Below, piece after piece: positions 1-8,569 of a stretch of DNA of 64,000 nucleotides. The stretch spans positions 186,034-250,033 of the forward strand of contig NZ_SJNT01000001.1 of NCBI RefSeq assembly GCF_004331035.1, read 5' to 3'. A program made the translations under genes and the position numbers. Position 1 is the first letter of the stretch. Every line of letters starts with the position of its first letter. The notes beneath the pieces were generated by a model. It was not told the origin of the DNA and did no database searches. It saw only the letters and a program-made list of their open reading frames with translations. This DNA is from Acinetobacter sp. ANC 4910 (GTDB lineage: Bacteria > Pseudomonadota > Gammaproteobacteria > Pseudomonadales > Moraxellaceae).

Positions 1-1
1 A

Positions 2-133
2 CTTAATAAAAATAAAAAGACATTTCAGGCCATAGTTGAGAAGCATGATATGTATGAACGTAAAGCTAATGCTGCTGCTATAGCATTCCATAATGCATTC
101 ATGGATAAAATAGAAAAGTTTATTGAAAAATAG
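2..133 (+). CDS. C-terminal tail of an unknown gene cut by the window edge
   Basis: An open frame enters from the left edge and stops at TAG 131-133, giving 43 visible residues. It is rich in Lys, Ala and Glu and looks helical (AAAIAFHNAFMDKIEKFIEK at the end). The reading has no stop back to base 2, so I take it as the 3' end of a gene that starts outside the window. An internal ATG at 50 could also start a very small ORF. No family is recognised. The opposite-strand frame over 25-273 has low-complexity, non-coding character and is not preferred. Confidence 0.45.
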   Translation, partial: LNKNKKTFQAIVEKHDMYERKANAAAIAFHNAFMDKIEKFIEK

Positions 134-577
134 CTGATTGGATTAACACTCTGTGAACGTACGTTGAAATCCAGTTTATACCTCACCCAATACGAATTTA
201 TAGGCTCACCTTTGTATCTGTATGGGGGTATCCCACTAGTATAAGGATGGATATTTACCTTGAAGGATATCACTCAAAATACACCTTAAAGCAATATCAA
301 GACCATATACATCGGGGGATATAGAGTTTTTCCATAATGTTAATTTCATCAAGGTACATCAAGGAAAAGTTTGAAAAACTCCATAATTGAATAAGGTACA
401 ACAAGGCAAAAGTAGAGAAATGTATTCTTGTTCTAACCTTCGTCATTGGTAAAAATTGAGAAGTACGGTATTTCATTCAAGTAAAAGAATAAGAGATTAG
501 TAAAATAAAACCCCATCGTTATTGATAGGGCTACTGGTGAGGTTATGTCTTGCGGTTTGTTGGGTGATTTATTCACA
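134..577. other. Gene-poor AT-rich stretch
   Basis: No convincing gene is seen between the left-edge fragment and the minus-strand gene ending at 578. The stretch contains TATGGGGGTATCCC near 219-232, which resembles arm sites beside tyrosine integrase genes, and a degenerate direct repeat at 332-411. A mobile-element junction is possible but no integrase gene is visible. Confidence 0.4.
332..411. repeat. Imperfect tandem repeat with AAGGTACANCAAGG core
   Basis: Two copies of a composite unit are visible: CCATAAT at 332-338 followed by AAGGTACATCAAGGAAAA at 351-368, then CCATAAT at 381-387 followed by AAGGTACAACAAGGCAAAA at 393-411. The first copy overlaps a short direct repeat (CATCAAGGTACATCAAGG). 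Iteron-like protein-binding sites or an integrase-associated region are possible; neither is shown. Confidence 0.5.
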
Positions 578-1114
578 TCAATTTTTATATTTGTCTAAAA
601 TTTTTTGAAACTCAAGTTCGATAACATTAAATCCATTAGATGCTTTTACAAATTCCTTCATTTTCTGGTTTAGAGAAAAACTATATTTCTCTAAATCTTC
701 GACTCCTAATTGATCAGGTAATCCATATATTCTTTCTAACTCAACTTTTATGCTCTTTAAAGATTTTTTAAAACTCTGAAGATACGGTAAATACCGATCA
801 ATGATTGCAAGTTCCTCTTTAGTTAACTCATCTATTTCTTTTAGTATTTTGTTCATACCATCCAATTTTCTACTTAATTGCAAATATTTAATATTTTCTC
901 TATATGCTTCATGCAATAAATTTATAAAAACCATTTTGGAGTCTACAGATCGATGTTCTAATAATTTCGCATACCCCTTATAGGCTAACCAAAAAGCAAC
1001 TCCCCCGATAACAGTCTGAATCTGCCCCGAATTAGCCCCTAGTAATGCCCATCCTGCACAGATGAAATCCCCTATGATCAATATCTGCTGACCAATCCAT
1101 CCAAATATACACAT
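578..1114 (-). CDS. Hypothetical membrane-anchored helical protein
   Basis: A 178-residue protein that I do not recognise. Residues about 5-55 are hydrophobic with two likely membrane segments (around GQQILIIGDFICAGWALLGA and TVIGGVAFWLAYKGYAKLL). The remaining two thirds is charged and predicted helical (runs of Lys, Glu and Leu), like a cytoplasmic coiled-coil domain. It lies in the accessory left end of the window. Its 5' end overlaps the small ORF 1078-1317 by 37 bases, so the two may be translated together, or one of them may be spurious. Function unknown. Confidence 0.55.
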   Translation of the reverse strand: MCIFGWIGQQILIIGDFICAGWALLGANSGQIQTVIGGVAFWLAYKGYAKLLEHRSVDSKMVFINLLHEAYRENIKYLQLSRKLDGMNKILKEIDELTKEELAIIDRYLPYLQSFKKSLKSIKVELERIYGLPDQLGVEDLEKYSFSLNQKMKEFVKASNGFNVIELEFQKILDKYKN

Positions 1115-1317
1115 AATCTTATCAAGTAAATTTTTGCCGAGATTATAACCAAAATTGGAGATTTTTCACCTCCAATTTCACTCCCAATCTCCTGATGTAA
1201 TGCTTCAATAAACTGATTACAAAATCCACCATCATCCAAAAATAGATCTACCTGCAATATGCTGTACTTGTAATCGTACTTACCTTCACGTGAGTAACCA
1301 TCTTCACCAATTTTCAT
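1078..1317 (-). CDS. Small hypothetical ORF overlapping the next gene
   Basis: A 79-residue frame beginning MKIGEDGYSREGKYDYKYSI. Its first half has protein-like composition, while its last 15 residues lie in the overlap with the downstream gene. No domain is recognised. It could be a short gene translationally coupled to the 578-1114 gene, the 5' remnant of a gene broken by a frameshift, or chance. Only low confidence is warranted. Confidence 0.3.
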   Translation of the reverse strand: MKIGEDGYSREGKYDYKYSILQVDLFLDDGGFCNQFIEALHQEIGSEIGGEKSPILVIISAKIYLIRLCVYLDGLVSRY

Positions 1318-1624
1318 ACGCTACAACTCATTCAATGCATACATCAGTTCGAATCTTAAATAGGGACTCACACCGACATTCAAATAGCATTAGGTTTAGG
1401 CATTTTCAGAAATGAGTACCTATATGAGTACCCAATACAAAGATAGAATTATTATAATATTTTATTATCAACAACTTAAGTCAATAGTTCTAGGCGCGCA
1501 GGGCGCACCACTTTATTGTTTGTTTTAATCTTTAATGTTCCAATGTTTTATTAAAAATAAATAAAATTCAATATATTATCTAAAAAAAATATCTAGATTA
1601 GTCTATAAGATTCTAACTTAATGT
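1318..1624. other. Intergenic stretch before the IS remnant
   Basis: No gene is supported. The stretch contains the direct repeat at 1412-1433 and a very AT-rich run (1441-1620) containing a short GC patch (GGCGCGCAGGGCGCACC, about 1492-1508). Confidence 0.35.
1412..1433. repeat. Direct repeat ATGAGTACC, 12-bp period
   Basis: ATGAGTACC occurs at 1412-1420 and again at 1424-1432. Closely spaced repeats of this sort are typical of arm-type binding sites of tyrosine integrases at the ends of integrative elements. No integrase gene is present beside it, so a recombinase site is an inference only. Confidence 0.35.
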
Positions 1625-2061
1625 GGCCTTGTTGCAAAAATCTATTCTTAAAGATTTCTTCAGCAATATAATTTCAAAATGAAGAAGGCTGCACCGAAAA
1701 TCTATCGTACAAACCAATTGGTCCTCCTATAACCGAGCTTTAATTAATCGAGGCAACATTTCCATTTGGTTTGATCCCAAAATGCAATGCTATGCTCAGC
1801 CACACGGCAAGCATGGTCGAAATCAGACCTATTCCGATACTGCTATTCAATGTTGTTTGATGATCAAATCTCTATTTAGACTTTCTTTAAGGATGGTTAA
1901 ACTCAATGCTAGAAACTTCGATAATCAAGTGAATAAGACTCATGCCCGTATAGCAGTACTCAATAAGTTTGCAGAATTAGGCCGACCTCATGCCCAAATT
2001 GTCACTTAAATTTGAGTGACTTAGAAACGCTCTATCTTTAAAGGCTTTATGCAACAAAGTC
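1625..2061 (+). mobile_element. Decayed IS5-family element (IS1008/IS903-like), internally deleted
   Basis: Short terminal inverted repeats are visible: GGCCTTGTTGCA at 1625-1636 and TGCAACAAAGTC at 2050-2061, which match in 10 of 12 positions when one is reversed. Between them lies a broken transposase (1679-2009). At 437 bp it is about half the length expected for this IS group. No clear target-site duplication remains. It sits about 100 bp upstream of chrB, which suggests the chromate genes arrived with, or were rearranged by, mobile DNA. Confidence 0.8.
1679..2009 (+). pseudogene. IS5-family transposase pseudogene
   Basis: The N-terminal reading starts MKKAAPKIYRT at 1679. It shifts frame near 1711, where CGTACAAACC carries one A more than the expected ACAACC. 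It then continues as NWSSYNRALINRGNISIWFD and on through HGKHGRNQTYSDTAIQ. After RLSLRMV, near 1896, it jumps straight to the family's C-terminal end (FDNQVNKTHARIAVLNKF to the TAA at 2007-2009). The central catalytic portion with the DDE residues is missing. Both defects make it non-functional. Family assignment is from remembered transposase sequence and is fairly secure. Confidence 0.8.
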
Positions 2062-2131
2062 ATCTCTGGTTCATATCCATTTGGTATATATTCTTTGCAG
2101 AAATTATGATCTAACAATTTAAAAAATAGAA

Positions 2132-2158
2132 TATACTAAACAAAATATGTTGAGTATA
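2132..2158 (+). promoter_or_regulatory. Candidate chrBA promoter/operator
   Basis: TATACT at 2132-2137 is a near-consensus -10 box. With AGTATA at 2153-2158 it forms a 6-bp inverted repeat (15-bp loop) ending 4 bp before the chrB start codon. No good -35 box or Shine-Dalgarno sequence is seen. ChrB proteins are known to act as chromate-responsive regulators, so autoregulation here is plausible but inferred. Confidence 0.35.
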
Positions 2159-2162
2159 TAAC

Positions 2163-3083
2163 ATGAATATATCTTTACTCATCTCTTCACTTCCAACACA
2201 GAATACGACCACTCGTATGAGGGTATGGCGATCTCTGAAGGCAAGTGGCGCTGCAACCCTTAGAGATGGCGTCTATTTACTTCCAATTGCTCATCGCGAG
2301 AAATTTGATCCTATTGCTCATGATGTCATTTCAGAACAAGGAACTGCTTATGTATTTCACGCGGAGTCCGCTTCAAATCTTGATCTTTCGACAATTTTCA
2401 GTCGAAAAGAGGAATACGATGCCCTTTATAAACAACTTAGAGCGCTAAAAGACCGCTTGACCAAAGATGAAAAGAAAGAACTGCTCAAGCAAGTTCGTAG
2501 ACTCAGAAAAAATAGCAATGCGCTTGTAGAAATTGACTATTATCCTGATGAGACTCAAGCACAAGTGCTAAATGAACTTGAATTATTAGAATGCTCTATT
2601 GCCCGACTCGGTGAAGTTAACGAACCCCAAGCAATACAAACCCACATTCAACTTTTAGACAAAACAGATTATCAAAACCAAATTTGGGCAACTCGAAAAA
2701 GACCGTGGATTGATCGCCTTGCCTCCGCATGGCTGATTAAGACTTTCATTGATTCTAAACCTACATTTATTTGGTTAGAAACTCCCGATGATTGCCCTGA
2801 GGCAGCATTAGGATTCGATTTTGATGGCGCGAGGTTCAGCCACGTGAATCACTGGGTCACCTTTGAAGTTCTGTTACATAGTTTTAGTTTAGAAACACCC
2901 GCACTCAAGAAAATCGCTGAAATTGTGCATTACCTTGATATCGGCGGGATTGAACCACCCGAAGCAATGGGTATTGAAAAAGTCATGCAAGGTCTTCGCA
3001 GCCAAATCAACAATGATGACCAATTATTTGCATTATCCAATCATATTTTCGATGGCTTATATGCCAATCTATCCAGAGAATAA
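2163..3083 (+). CDS. chrB: ChrB, chromate-resistance regulator
   Basis: A 306-residue protein matching the two-part ChrB layout. An N-terminal DNA-binding-like domain (about residues 1-150) has the ChrB signature SLKASGAATLRDGVYLLP, followed by a helical Lys/Arg-rich linker. The C-terminal ChrB domain (about 165-300) includes TRKRPWIDRLASAWLI and FDFDGARFSHVNHWVTFE. Known ChrB proteins sense chromate and control chr operons. The stop codon is followed after 2 bases by the chrA start, so the two are co-transcribed. The start ATG has a poor ribosome-binding site but fits family length. It lies just downstream of an IS remnant, consistent with acquisition by transfer. Confidence 0.9.
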   Translation: MNISLLISSLPTQNTTTRMRVWRSLKASGAATLRDGVYLLPIAHREKFDPIAHDVISEQGTAYVFHAESASNLDLSTIFSRKEEYDALYKQLRALKDRLTKDEKKELLKQVRRLRKNSNALVEIDYYPDETQAQVLNELELLECSIARLGEVNEPQAIQTHIQLLDKTDYQNQIWATRKRPWIDRLASAWLIKTFIDSKPTFIWLETPDDCPEAALGFDFDGARFSHVNHWVTFEVLLHSFSLETPALKKIAEIVHYLDIGGIEPPEAMGIEKVMQGLRSQINNDDQLFALSNHIFDGLYANLSRE

Positions 3084-3085
3084 TC

Positions 3086-4438
3086 ATGGAACAAGAACTG
3101 AGTATGTCGCCAAAAGCAGAAATACAAACGGTTTCATTTTGGCAGGCTTTTCTGTTTTGGCTTAAATTAGGCTTTATTAGTTTTGGTGGTCCCGCAGGTC
3201 AAATCGCGGTCATGCACCAAGAACTGGTTGAACAAAAGCGTTGGATTTCTGAGAAGCGTTTTTTACATGCACTGAACTATTGCATGCTCTTGCCCGGGCC
3301 TGAAGCACAACAATTGGCGACTTATATCGGCTGGTTAATGCACAGGACGGCTGGGGGGTTAGTTGCAGGCATTCTTTTTGTACTCCCATCGCTCTTTATT
3401 TTAATCGGCCTTTCATGGGTCTATGTCAAATTTGGTGATGTCCCTATTATTGCTGGACTGTTTTACGGTATTAAACCCGCAGTTGTTGCCATTGTTTTTC
3501 ATGCAACACATCGTATTGGGAGTCGATCACTCAAAAATAAATTCTTATGGCTGATTGCAGCGCTTTCATTTATTGCAATTTTTTTCTTCAATTTACCCTT
3601 TCCTTTAATCGTTTTCTCTGCGGCAATGATTGGATATCTGACCAGTAAAAAATATCCAATGCTATTTTCTGGTGGCAAAGCTCATCAGCAGAGTAAAAAA
3701 GATTATGGGCGTGCGTTCATTGATGATGATACTCCCACACCAGCGCATGCGATCTTTAGCTGGAAACGTTTGGGCAGTATTGTGCTAATCGGTGGTTTAC
3801 TGTGGTTTCTTCCTATCCTGAGTCTAAGCTTAATGCTTGGGTGGGATCATGCCTATACTCAAATGGCTTGGTTCTTTACTAAAGCCGCGCTGCTTACTTT
3901 TGGCGGTGCATATGCCGTTTTACCTTATGTTTATCAAGGGGCAGTAAACTATTACGGCTGGTTAAGTCCGACTCAAATGATCGATGGCTTGGCATTAGGC
4001 GAAAGCACCCCTGGCCCTTTGATTATGGTGGTCGCATTCGTTGGCTTTTTAGGGGCATTTAACCAAGCCCTCTTAGGTCCAGATCATCTATTCTTGGCAG
4101 GCGCCATTGGAGCAACAATCGTCACTTGGTTTACTTTTCTATTTTCCTTTATTTTCATCTTGGCTGGTGCACCGATTATTGAGTCAACGCATAATGAGCT
4201 GAAATTTACGGCACCATTAACGGCCATTACAGCAGCGGTTGTTGGTGTGATTCTCAATCTTGCGCTATTTTTTAGTTATCACGTACTCTGGCCGACTGGA
4301 TTTAGCGGCTCTTTTGATATCGTTGCTGCTTCAATCGCACTTGCAGCCCTGATTGGACTGTTCTATTTTGAGCTTAAAGTGATGTATGTCCTTGCTGCTT
4401 CAGCATTAATTGGCTTAGTTTGTTTTACATTTCTTTAA
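3086..4438 (+). CDS. chrA: ChrA, chromate efflux transporter
   Basis: A 450-residue polytopic membrane protein of the CHR family, which exports chromate from the cytoplasm. Both halves of the duplicated CHR architecture are visible. The N-terminal half has FGGPAGQIAVMHQELV and MLLPGPEAQQLATYIGWL (about residues 33-80). The C-terminal half has ALLTFGGAYAVLPYVYQG and GESTPGPLIMVVAFVGFLG (about 270-330). Length is in the range of full-size two-domain ChrA. It begins two bases after the chrB stop and forms a chrBA operon ending in a hairpin terminator. Confidence 0.93.
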   Translation: MEQELSMSPKAEIQTVSFWQAFLFWLKLGFISFGGPAGQIAVMHQELVEQKRWISEKRFLHALNYCMLLPGPEAQQLATYIGWLMHRTAGGLVAGILFVLPSLFILIGLSWVYVKFGDVPIIAGLFYGIKPAVVAIVFHATHRIGSRSLKNKFLWLIAALSFIAIFFFNLPFPLIVFSAAMIGYLTSKKYPMLFSGGKAHQQSKKDYGRAFIDDDTPTPAHAIFSWKRLGSIVLIGGLLWFLPILSLSLMLGWDHAYTQMAWFFTKAALLTFGGAYAVLPYVYQGAVNYYGWLSPTQMIDGLALGESTPGPLIMVVAFVGFLGAFNQALLGPDHLFLAGAIGATIVTWFTFLFSFIFILAGAPIIESTHNELKFTAPLTAITAAVVGVILNLALFFSYHVLWPTGFSGSFDIVAASIALAALIGLFYFELKVMYVLAASALIGLVCFTFL

Positions 4439-4471
4439 TGTATATAAGAAGTTGAATGAAGCTCTTCTTTT

Positions 4472-4506
4472 GTGGGATTTGATTGAATCAATCCCACACT
4501 ATTTTT
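4472..4506 (+). terminator. Hairpin terminator between chrA and kdpE
   Basis: The stem GTGGGATT(T)GATT pairs with AATCAATCCCAC (one bulged T) and is followed by ACTATTTTT. It lies between the convergent ends of chrA and kdpE. Confidence 0.65.
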
Positions 4507-4535
4507 AAGTCCTTCATATTCTTATGACGCTATGT

Positions 4536-5252
4536 TCAAGGTGATCCATACGATTCCCCCAGAAAACGTAAACCAACCCCTGCAATGGTAAAAATATATT
4601 TTGGAGTGACCGCAGAATCGCCAATTTTGCTGCGGAGTTTTTTCACCAAGATTCGCAGATAATGGGTATCTTCTTCATGCGTAATGCCCCATAACTCCGT
4701 CATAATTTGTTTTTGCGTCACAATTTTACCCTGATGTCGAATCAGCAGGGCTAACAGTTGAAATTCCTTTTTGCTGAGGGCAATTTCTTCATTTGCGAAC
4801 TTCACCACATGTTCAGCCACATCCACAGATAATTGACCATCATCAAATACAATATTCTGTTCAGCCTGCTGCGGTTTATTGCGAAACATCACCCGAATAC
4901 GCGCACATAATTCCTGAATGCTAAACGGCTTGGTCACATAATCATTTGCACCTGCATCCAGCAATTTAATTTTTTGATTTTCATCAGGACGTGCAGATAA
5001 CACAATCACAGGAATGTTTGACCACTGTCTCATCTCGGTTAACACCTGCTGCCCTTCCATATCAGGCAAACCTAAATCTAAAATCAGTAAATCCGCCCCA
5101 CGGGTTGCCAAGGTCTCTAAGCCTTGCATGCCATTTTCAGCGACATGTACCTGATAGCCTTGTGCACGTAAGGCAATGTCCAAAAATTTTCGAATTTGAG
5201 GCTCATCATCAATAATCAGAATTGATGCATTTGGATGGATTGTTTGCGGCAT
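4536..5252 (-). CDS. kdpE: KdpE, response regulator for the K+ pump
   Basis: A 238-residue OmpR-type regulator. The receiver domain spans residues about 9-120, with acidic pair DD at 15-16, phospho-acceptor D59 in LLILDLGLPDMEG, and the Lys of YVTKPFS. A winged-helix DNA-binding domain follows (about 140-230, SKKEFQLLALLIRH, KKLRSKIGD). KdpE is phosphorylated by KdpD and activates kdpABC when K+ is scarce or turgor falls. It is the last gene of the kdp cluster, 11 bp after kdpD, and converges on chrA. Confidence 0.95.
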   Translation of the reverse strand: MPQTIHPNASILIIDDEPQIRKFLDIALRAQGYQVHVAENGMQGLETLATRGADLLILDLGLPDMEGQQVLTEMRQWSNIPVIVLSARPDENQKIKLLDAGANDYVTKPFSIQELCARIRVMFRNKPQQAEQNIVFDDGQLSVDVAEHVVKFANEEIALSKKEFQLLALLIRHQGKIVTQKQIMTELWGITHEEDTHYLRILVKKLRSKIGDSAVTPKYIFTIAGVGLRFLGESYGSP

Positions 5253-5263
5253 AAAAGTTCATT

Positions 5264-7912
5264 TTAACCCTGATGTAACGGTAATCGTATGCGAATTAAG
5301 GTGCCTTGACCATCTGTTCCGCCAAAAGCTTCGATACTGCCCATATGAGCGCCAATAATGGCTTTGACAATCGCCAGCCCTAAACCTGTCCCCGTTTTGC
5401 CTCGATCACCGCGCTGCATGGTATAGAACATATCAAAAATTTGTTCACGTTCATCTTCGGGAATACCAATCCCTCGATCGATAATGTCAATTTGCAGAAA
5501 TTGTTCCTCTTGCTGAATCTTTATTTCAATTGGAACATTCTCTGGTGAGAACTTGGCGGCATTTTCCAAGACATTAAAAATGGCTTGCTCAATCAAAGCA
5601 GGATGCACATACAATTGCGGAAGTTCTTCCGCCAAAGCAACTTCGATTTTTACCTCAGGCTGATAGCGTTTCAGTCGTTGCGTTGCCGAACCAATCAGTT
5701 CATCTACACCAATCCAAGCACGACTTAAAGTCAAACCTTGATGACCTAATCGAGTCATATCCAACAGGTTTTGAATATAACGATCGAGTCGTTCGCCCTC
5801 GATGTGAATGGTGTCTAATAATTCATGCCGATCGTTTTCTGGCATCTGTTCACCATAATATTTAAGCGTATCTGCTGAGCCAATCATCGCGGCTAAGGGT
5901 GAACGTAAATCATGCGATACTGAAGAAAGTAAGGCGGAACGCAACTTTTCCGTTTCAGCCACCACACGAGAATTTTCTAACTGTAAAGAGAGTTGTACCC
6001 GAGCAACAGTTTGTGCAATATCTTCAATCATCAACTCAGTTAAACGTTGCAATTCAAAACTGATGCTTTGAGCATTTTGATTAAACCGAATTGCAATCAC
6101 GCCATATTCTTTCACCAAATTTAACGGAATAAACCACCATTCAGAATTGGTTAACGTATTGGTAAAGCGTCCACAGGGTTTCGCATTCTTCTGCGTCCAA
6201 TCTGCGGCAATCTGATCTTTTTCATTTAAAGCAGAGACATCACCTAAAGACTGATTTTCAACTTTTAACCAAACCGTGGCATTTAATGAAGTTTCCAAAT
6301 GTTGTTTGGCGACGGTTAATACCTGTTCAATATCTACACAGGTCGATAGCTTGCGCTCTAATTCTTGTAACTGTAACGACACTGAATTTGCAGCGCGTAA
6401 ACTCAACACTTGAGCACGTAATTGATTAGCTAAGCGACCCACCAGTAAGGCTGAAATAATGAACGTGATAATGGTAATCACCCCACGTTCAGCACTGATC
6501 ATAAAGGTAAATCGAGGTTCGATAAAAAAATAGTTGTAGAGTAAAAAACAGATGAATACGCTGATAATTGTAATCAACATTCGGGCACGTATCGCAACCA
6601 ATAATACAGTCACAATAAAAATTAAGGCTAAGTCGCTATACCCAATAAAATGATCACTGATTGCCGCCACAATCAGTCCTAGCAATACAATGATGATACT
6701 TTCGAATACTTCACGTCGATTAAAAGCCAAGCCTTGTTCTCGCCAAGATGAATGAGCTGCATCGTTCTGTGGGCTGGTCTGATTATTTTGAGCTTTTAAA
6801 GGCTGAACAAAGGTGATTTCAAAAGGGTGCTGTTTCTCTAACAGTTGATCGGCAATATGATCTGAAAATAAGCGTTGCCATAGCGATTTTTGAGGGCTCT
6901 TGCCGAGTAAAATATTGGATGCACCATAATCATAAGCCGCTTGTAAAATGGTCGATGCAATATGATTGCTATACAACAAATAGGTATCTGCACCGAGCTT
7001 ACGCGCTAGGTTAAAAGCTTTCGTCACCGTAAAAATTTGCGTCGTTTCGGCTTTACTTTTTTGAATCGAAATGACGCTCCACGTTGCATTGCGCCTTTCC
7101 GCAATCCGATGTGCACGGCGTACCAAATCTTCTGAAAACTCAGAACCATCTATCGCCAACATGACATGATTTTGAATCGGGATAATCTGCCCTTGTGCAA
7201 CAAATTTTTCTCGATAATCAATATCGACTTGTCCTGCAACAGTTTGAATTGCCAGATCACGTAATGCTGTCAAATTTGCAGCTTTAAAAAAACCTTGTAA
7301 TGCATGGGGTGCAACATCGGCGAAATAAATCTTGCCATGATTCATGCGTTCTAATAGTTCGGGAACGGATAAATCAACCAGTCGAATATCTTTCAATCGT
7401 TTTAGTAAAGCATCGGGGACGGTTTCACTCACCCGAATCCCAGTAATTTGGTAAACCACATCATTGAGGCTTTCCAAATGCTGAATATTTAAGGTGCTAT
7501 AGACATCAATGCCTGCATCCAACAACTCATTGACATCTTGCCAACGGTATTCATGTCGACTATTGGGTACATTCCGATGGGCCAGCTCATCGACAAGCAC
7601 AATTTGAGGTTTTAACTTCAGAATTTGGTCAAGATCCATCTCCTGCAAAACACGGTCTTGATATTCCACAGACTTTCTTGGAATAACATGCAGTCCTTGA
7701 ATCAAAGCTTCAGTATCAGATCGACCGTGGGTTTCTACGACCCCAACCACCACATGCTGCCCTTGTTGCATCAATTCATGCGCTCGGGTCAGCATGGCAT
7801 AAGTTTTCCCTACTCCTGGTGCTGCACCCAAGAAAATAGTCAAACGTCCAGATTGTTCACGTTGACTATGTGCCAACCATGCATCTGCTTTGTTATTACG
7901 GTCAATCTGCAT
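5264..7912 (-). CDS. kdpD: KdpD, K+/turgor sensor histidine kinase
   Basis: An 882-residue sensor kinase with full-length KdpD order. It has an N-terminal KdpD domain with the Walker A motif GAAPGVGKTYAM (about residues 29-40), then a universal-stress-protein-like domain (about 250-370). A block of four membrane helices follows (about 405-500), then a GAF-like region. The dimerisation/phospho-acceptor segment is SSVSHDLRSPLAAMIG (about 665), and the ATPase domain shows NVLENAAKFSP, DRGIGIPEDE and GTGLGLAIVKAI. It senses K+ limitation and phosphorylates KdpE. It lies 12 bp after kdpC. Confidence 0.96.
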   Translation of the reverse strand: MQIDRNNKADAWLAHSQREQSGRLTIFLGAAPGVGKTYAMLTRAHELMQQGQHVVVGVVETHGRSDTEALIQGLHVIPRKSVEYQDRVLQEMDLDQILKLKPQIVLVDELAHRNVPNSRHEYRWQDVNELLDAGIDVYSTLNIQHLESLNDVVYQITGIRVSETVPDALLKRLKDIRLVDLSVPELLERMNHGKIYFADVAPHALQGFFKAANLTALRDLAIQTVAGQVDIDYREKFVAQGQIIPIQNHVMLAIDGSEFSEDLVRRAHRIAERRNATWSVISIQKSKAETTQIFTVTKAFNLARKLGADTYLLYSNHIASTILQAAYDYGASNILLGKSPQKSLWQRLFSDHIADQLLEKQHPFEITFVQPLKAQNNQTSPQNDAAHSSWREQGLAFNRREVFESIIIVLLGLIVAAISDHFIGYSDLALIFIVTVLLVAIRARMLITIISVFICFLLYNYFFIEPRFTFMISAERGVITIITFIISALLVGRLANQLRAQVLSLRAANSVSLQLQELERKLSTCVDIEQVLTVAKQHLETSLNATVWLKVENQSLGDVSALNEKDQIAADWTQKNAKPCGRFTNTLTNSEWWFIPLNLVKEYGVIAIRFNQNAQSISFELQRLTELMIEDIAQTVARVQLSLQLENSRVVAETEKLRSALLSSVSHDLRSPLAAMIGSADTLKYYGEQMPENDRHELLDTIHIEGERLDRYIQNLLDMTRLGHQGLTLSRAWIGVDELIGSATQRLKRYQPEVKIEVALAEELPQLYVHPALIEQAIFNVLENAAKFSPENVPIEIKIQQEEQFLQIDIIDRGIGIPEDEREQIFDMFYTMQRGDRGKTGTGLGLAIVKAIIGAHMGSIEAFGGTDGQGTLIRIRLPLHQG

Positions 7913-7924
7913 AATTAGGCTCTA

Positions 7925-8560
7925 TCAACGAGGTGTAGATGACAATTGATCTAAGGCTAAATTCAGCTGCAACACATTCACTCGTGCTTGCCCATATACG
8001 CCAAACTGTGCAGGCCGAATCTGTTGTTGTACCAAATCACGGACTGGTTGCTCAAGTAAATGACGTTGCAGTGCCACTCGTTTCACCTGTAAGAAAGCAC
8101 TTTCAGGTGAAATATCTGGATCAATCCCGCTTCCTGATGCCGTCACCATCTCATTTGGCACCTGCTGCTCAGTAATCTGATTGTTCTGTGCAAACTGAGC
8201 AGTTCGTTCCTTGATCTGTTTTTGCAAATCAGGATTAGCAACTGCCAAATTACTACCTGCCATACCATCTACACTGTAACTTACCGCACTCGGTCGCCCA
8301 TGGAAATATGCTTCACTGACAAAATTTTGCCCCACCAAGCTTGAACCCACAACATTGCCATTCAGTTCAATGACACTGCCATTGGCTTGTTTGGGAAAGA
8401 TCAACTGTGCAATCGACACACTTGCTGTAGCGTACAACATGCCCGCAATCAAGAAACCAACCGCAACCAAACCAAGACTTGGACGTAAAACTGAATGAAC
8501 TGAATTCGATAATTGGGAATTTTGTTGATTCAATTGTTCATGCTTTAATAAAATATTCAT
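7925..8560 (-). CDS. kdpC: KdpC, assembly subunit of K+-transporting ATPase
   Basis: A 211-residue protein with one N-terminal membrane helix (about residues 28-55) and a periplasmic domain. That domain has the KdpC signatures LVGQNFVSEAYFHGRPSAV and ASGSGIDPDISPESAFLQV. KdpC stabilises the KdpFABC complex and aids ATP binding by KdpB. AGGAGCGAGCG precedes the ATG, giving a good ribosome-binding site. It sits 9 bp downstream of kdpB. Confidence 0.95.
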   Translation of the reverse strand: MNILLKHEQLNQQNSQLSNSVHSVLRPSLGLVAVGFLIAGMLYATASVSIAQLIFPKQANGSVIELNGNVVGSSLVGQNFVSEAYFHGRPSAVSYSVDGMAGSNLAVANPDLQKQIKERTAQFAQNNQITEQQVPNEMVTASGSGIDPDISPESAFLQVKRVALQRHLLEQPVRDLVQQQIRPAQFGVYGQARVNVLQLNLALDQLSSTPR

Positions 8561-8569
8561 CGCTCGCTC

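Noticed and set aside
25..273. 82-codon minus-strand frame at the left edge
   Set aside because: It overlaps the more convincing plus-strand gene tail at 2-133 and has unusual composition, no ribosome-binding site and no recognisable segment.
1340..1370. Possible tRNA 3' end around GTTCGAATC
   Set aside because: The flanks do not pair as a T-arm or acceptor stem; no cloverleaf can be built.
7939..8175. 78-codon plus-strand frame within kdpC
   Set aside because: It is antisense to the well-conserved kdpC and has no independent support.
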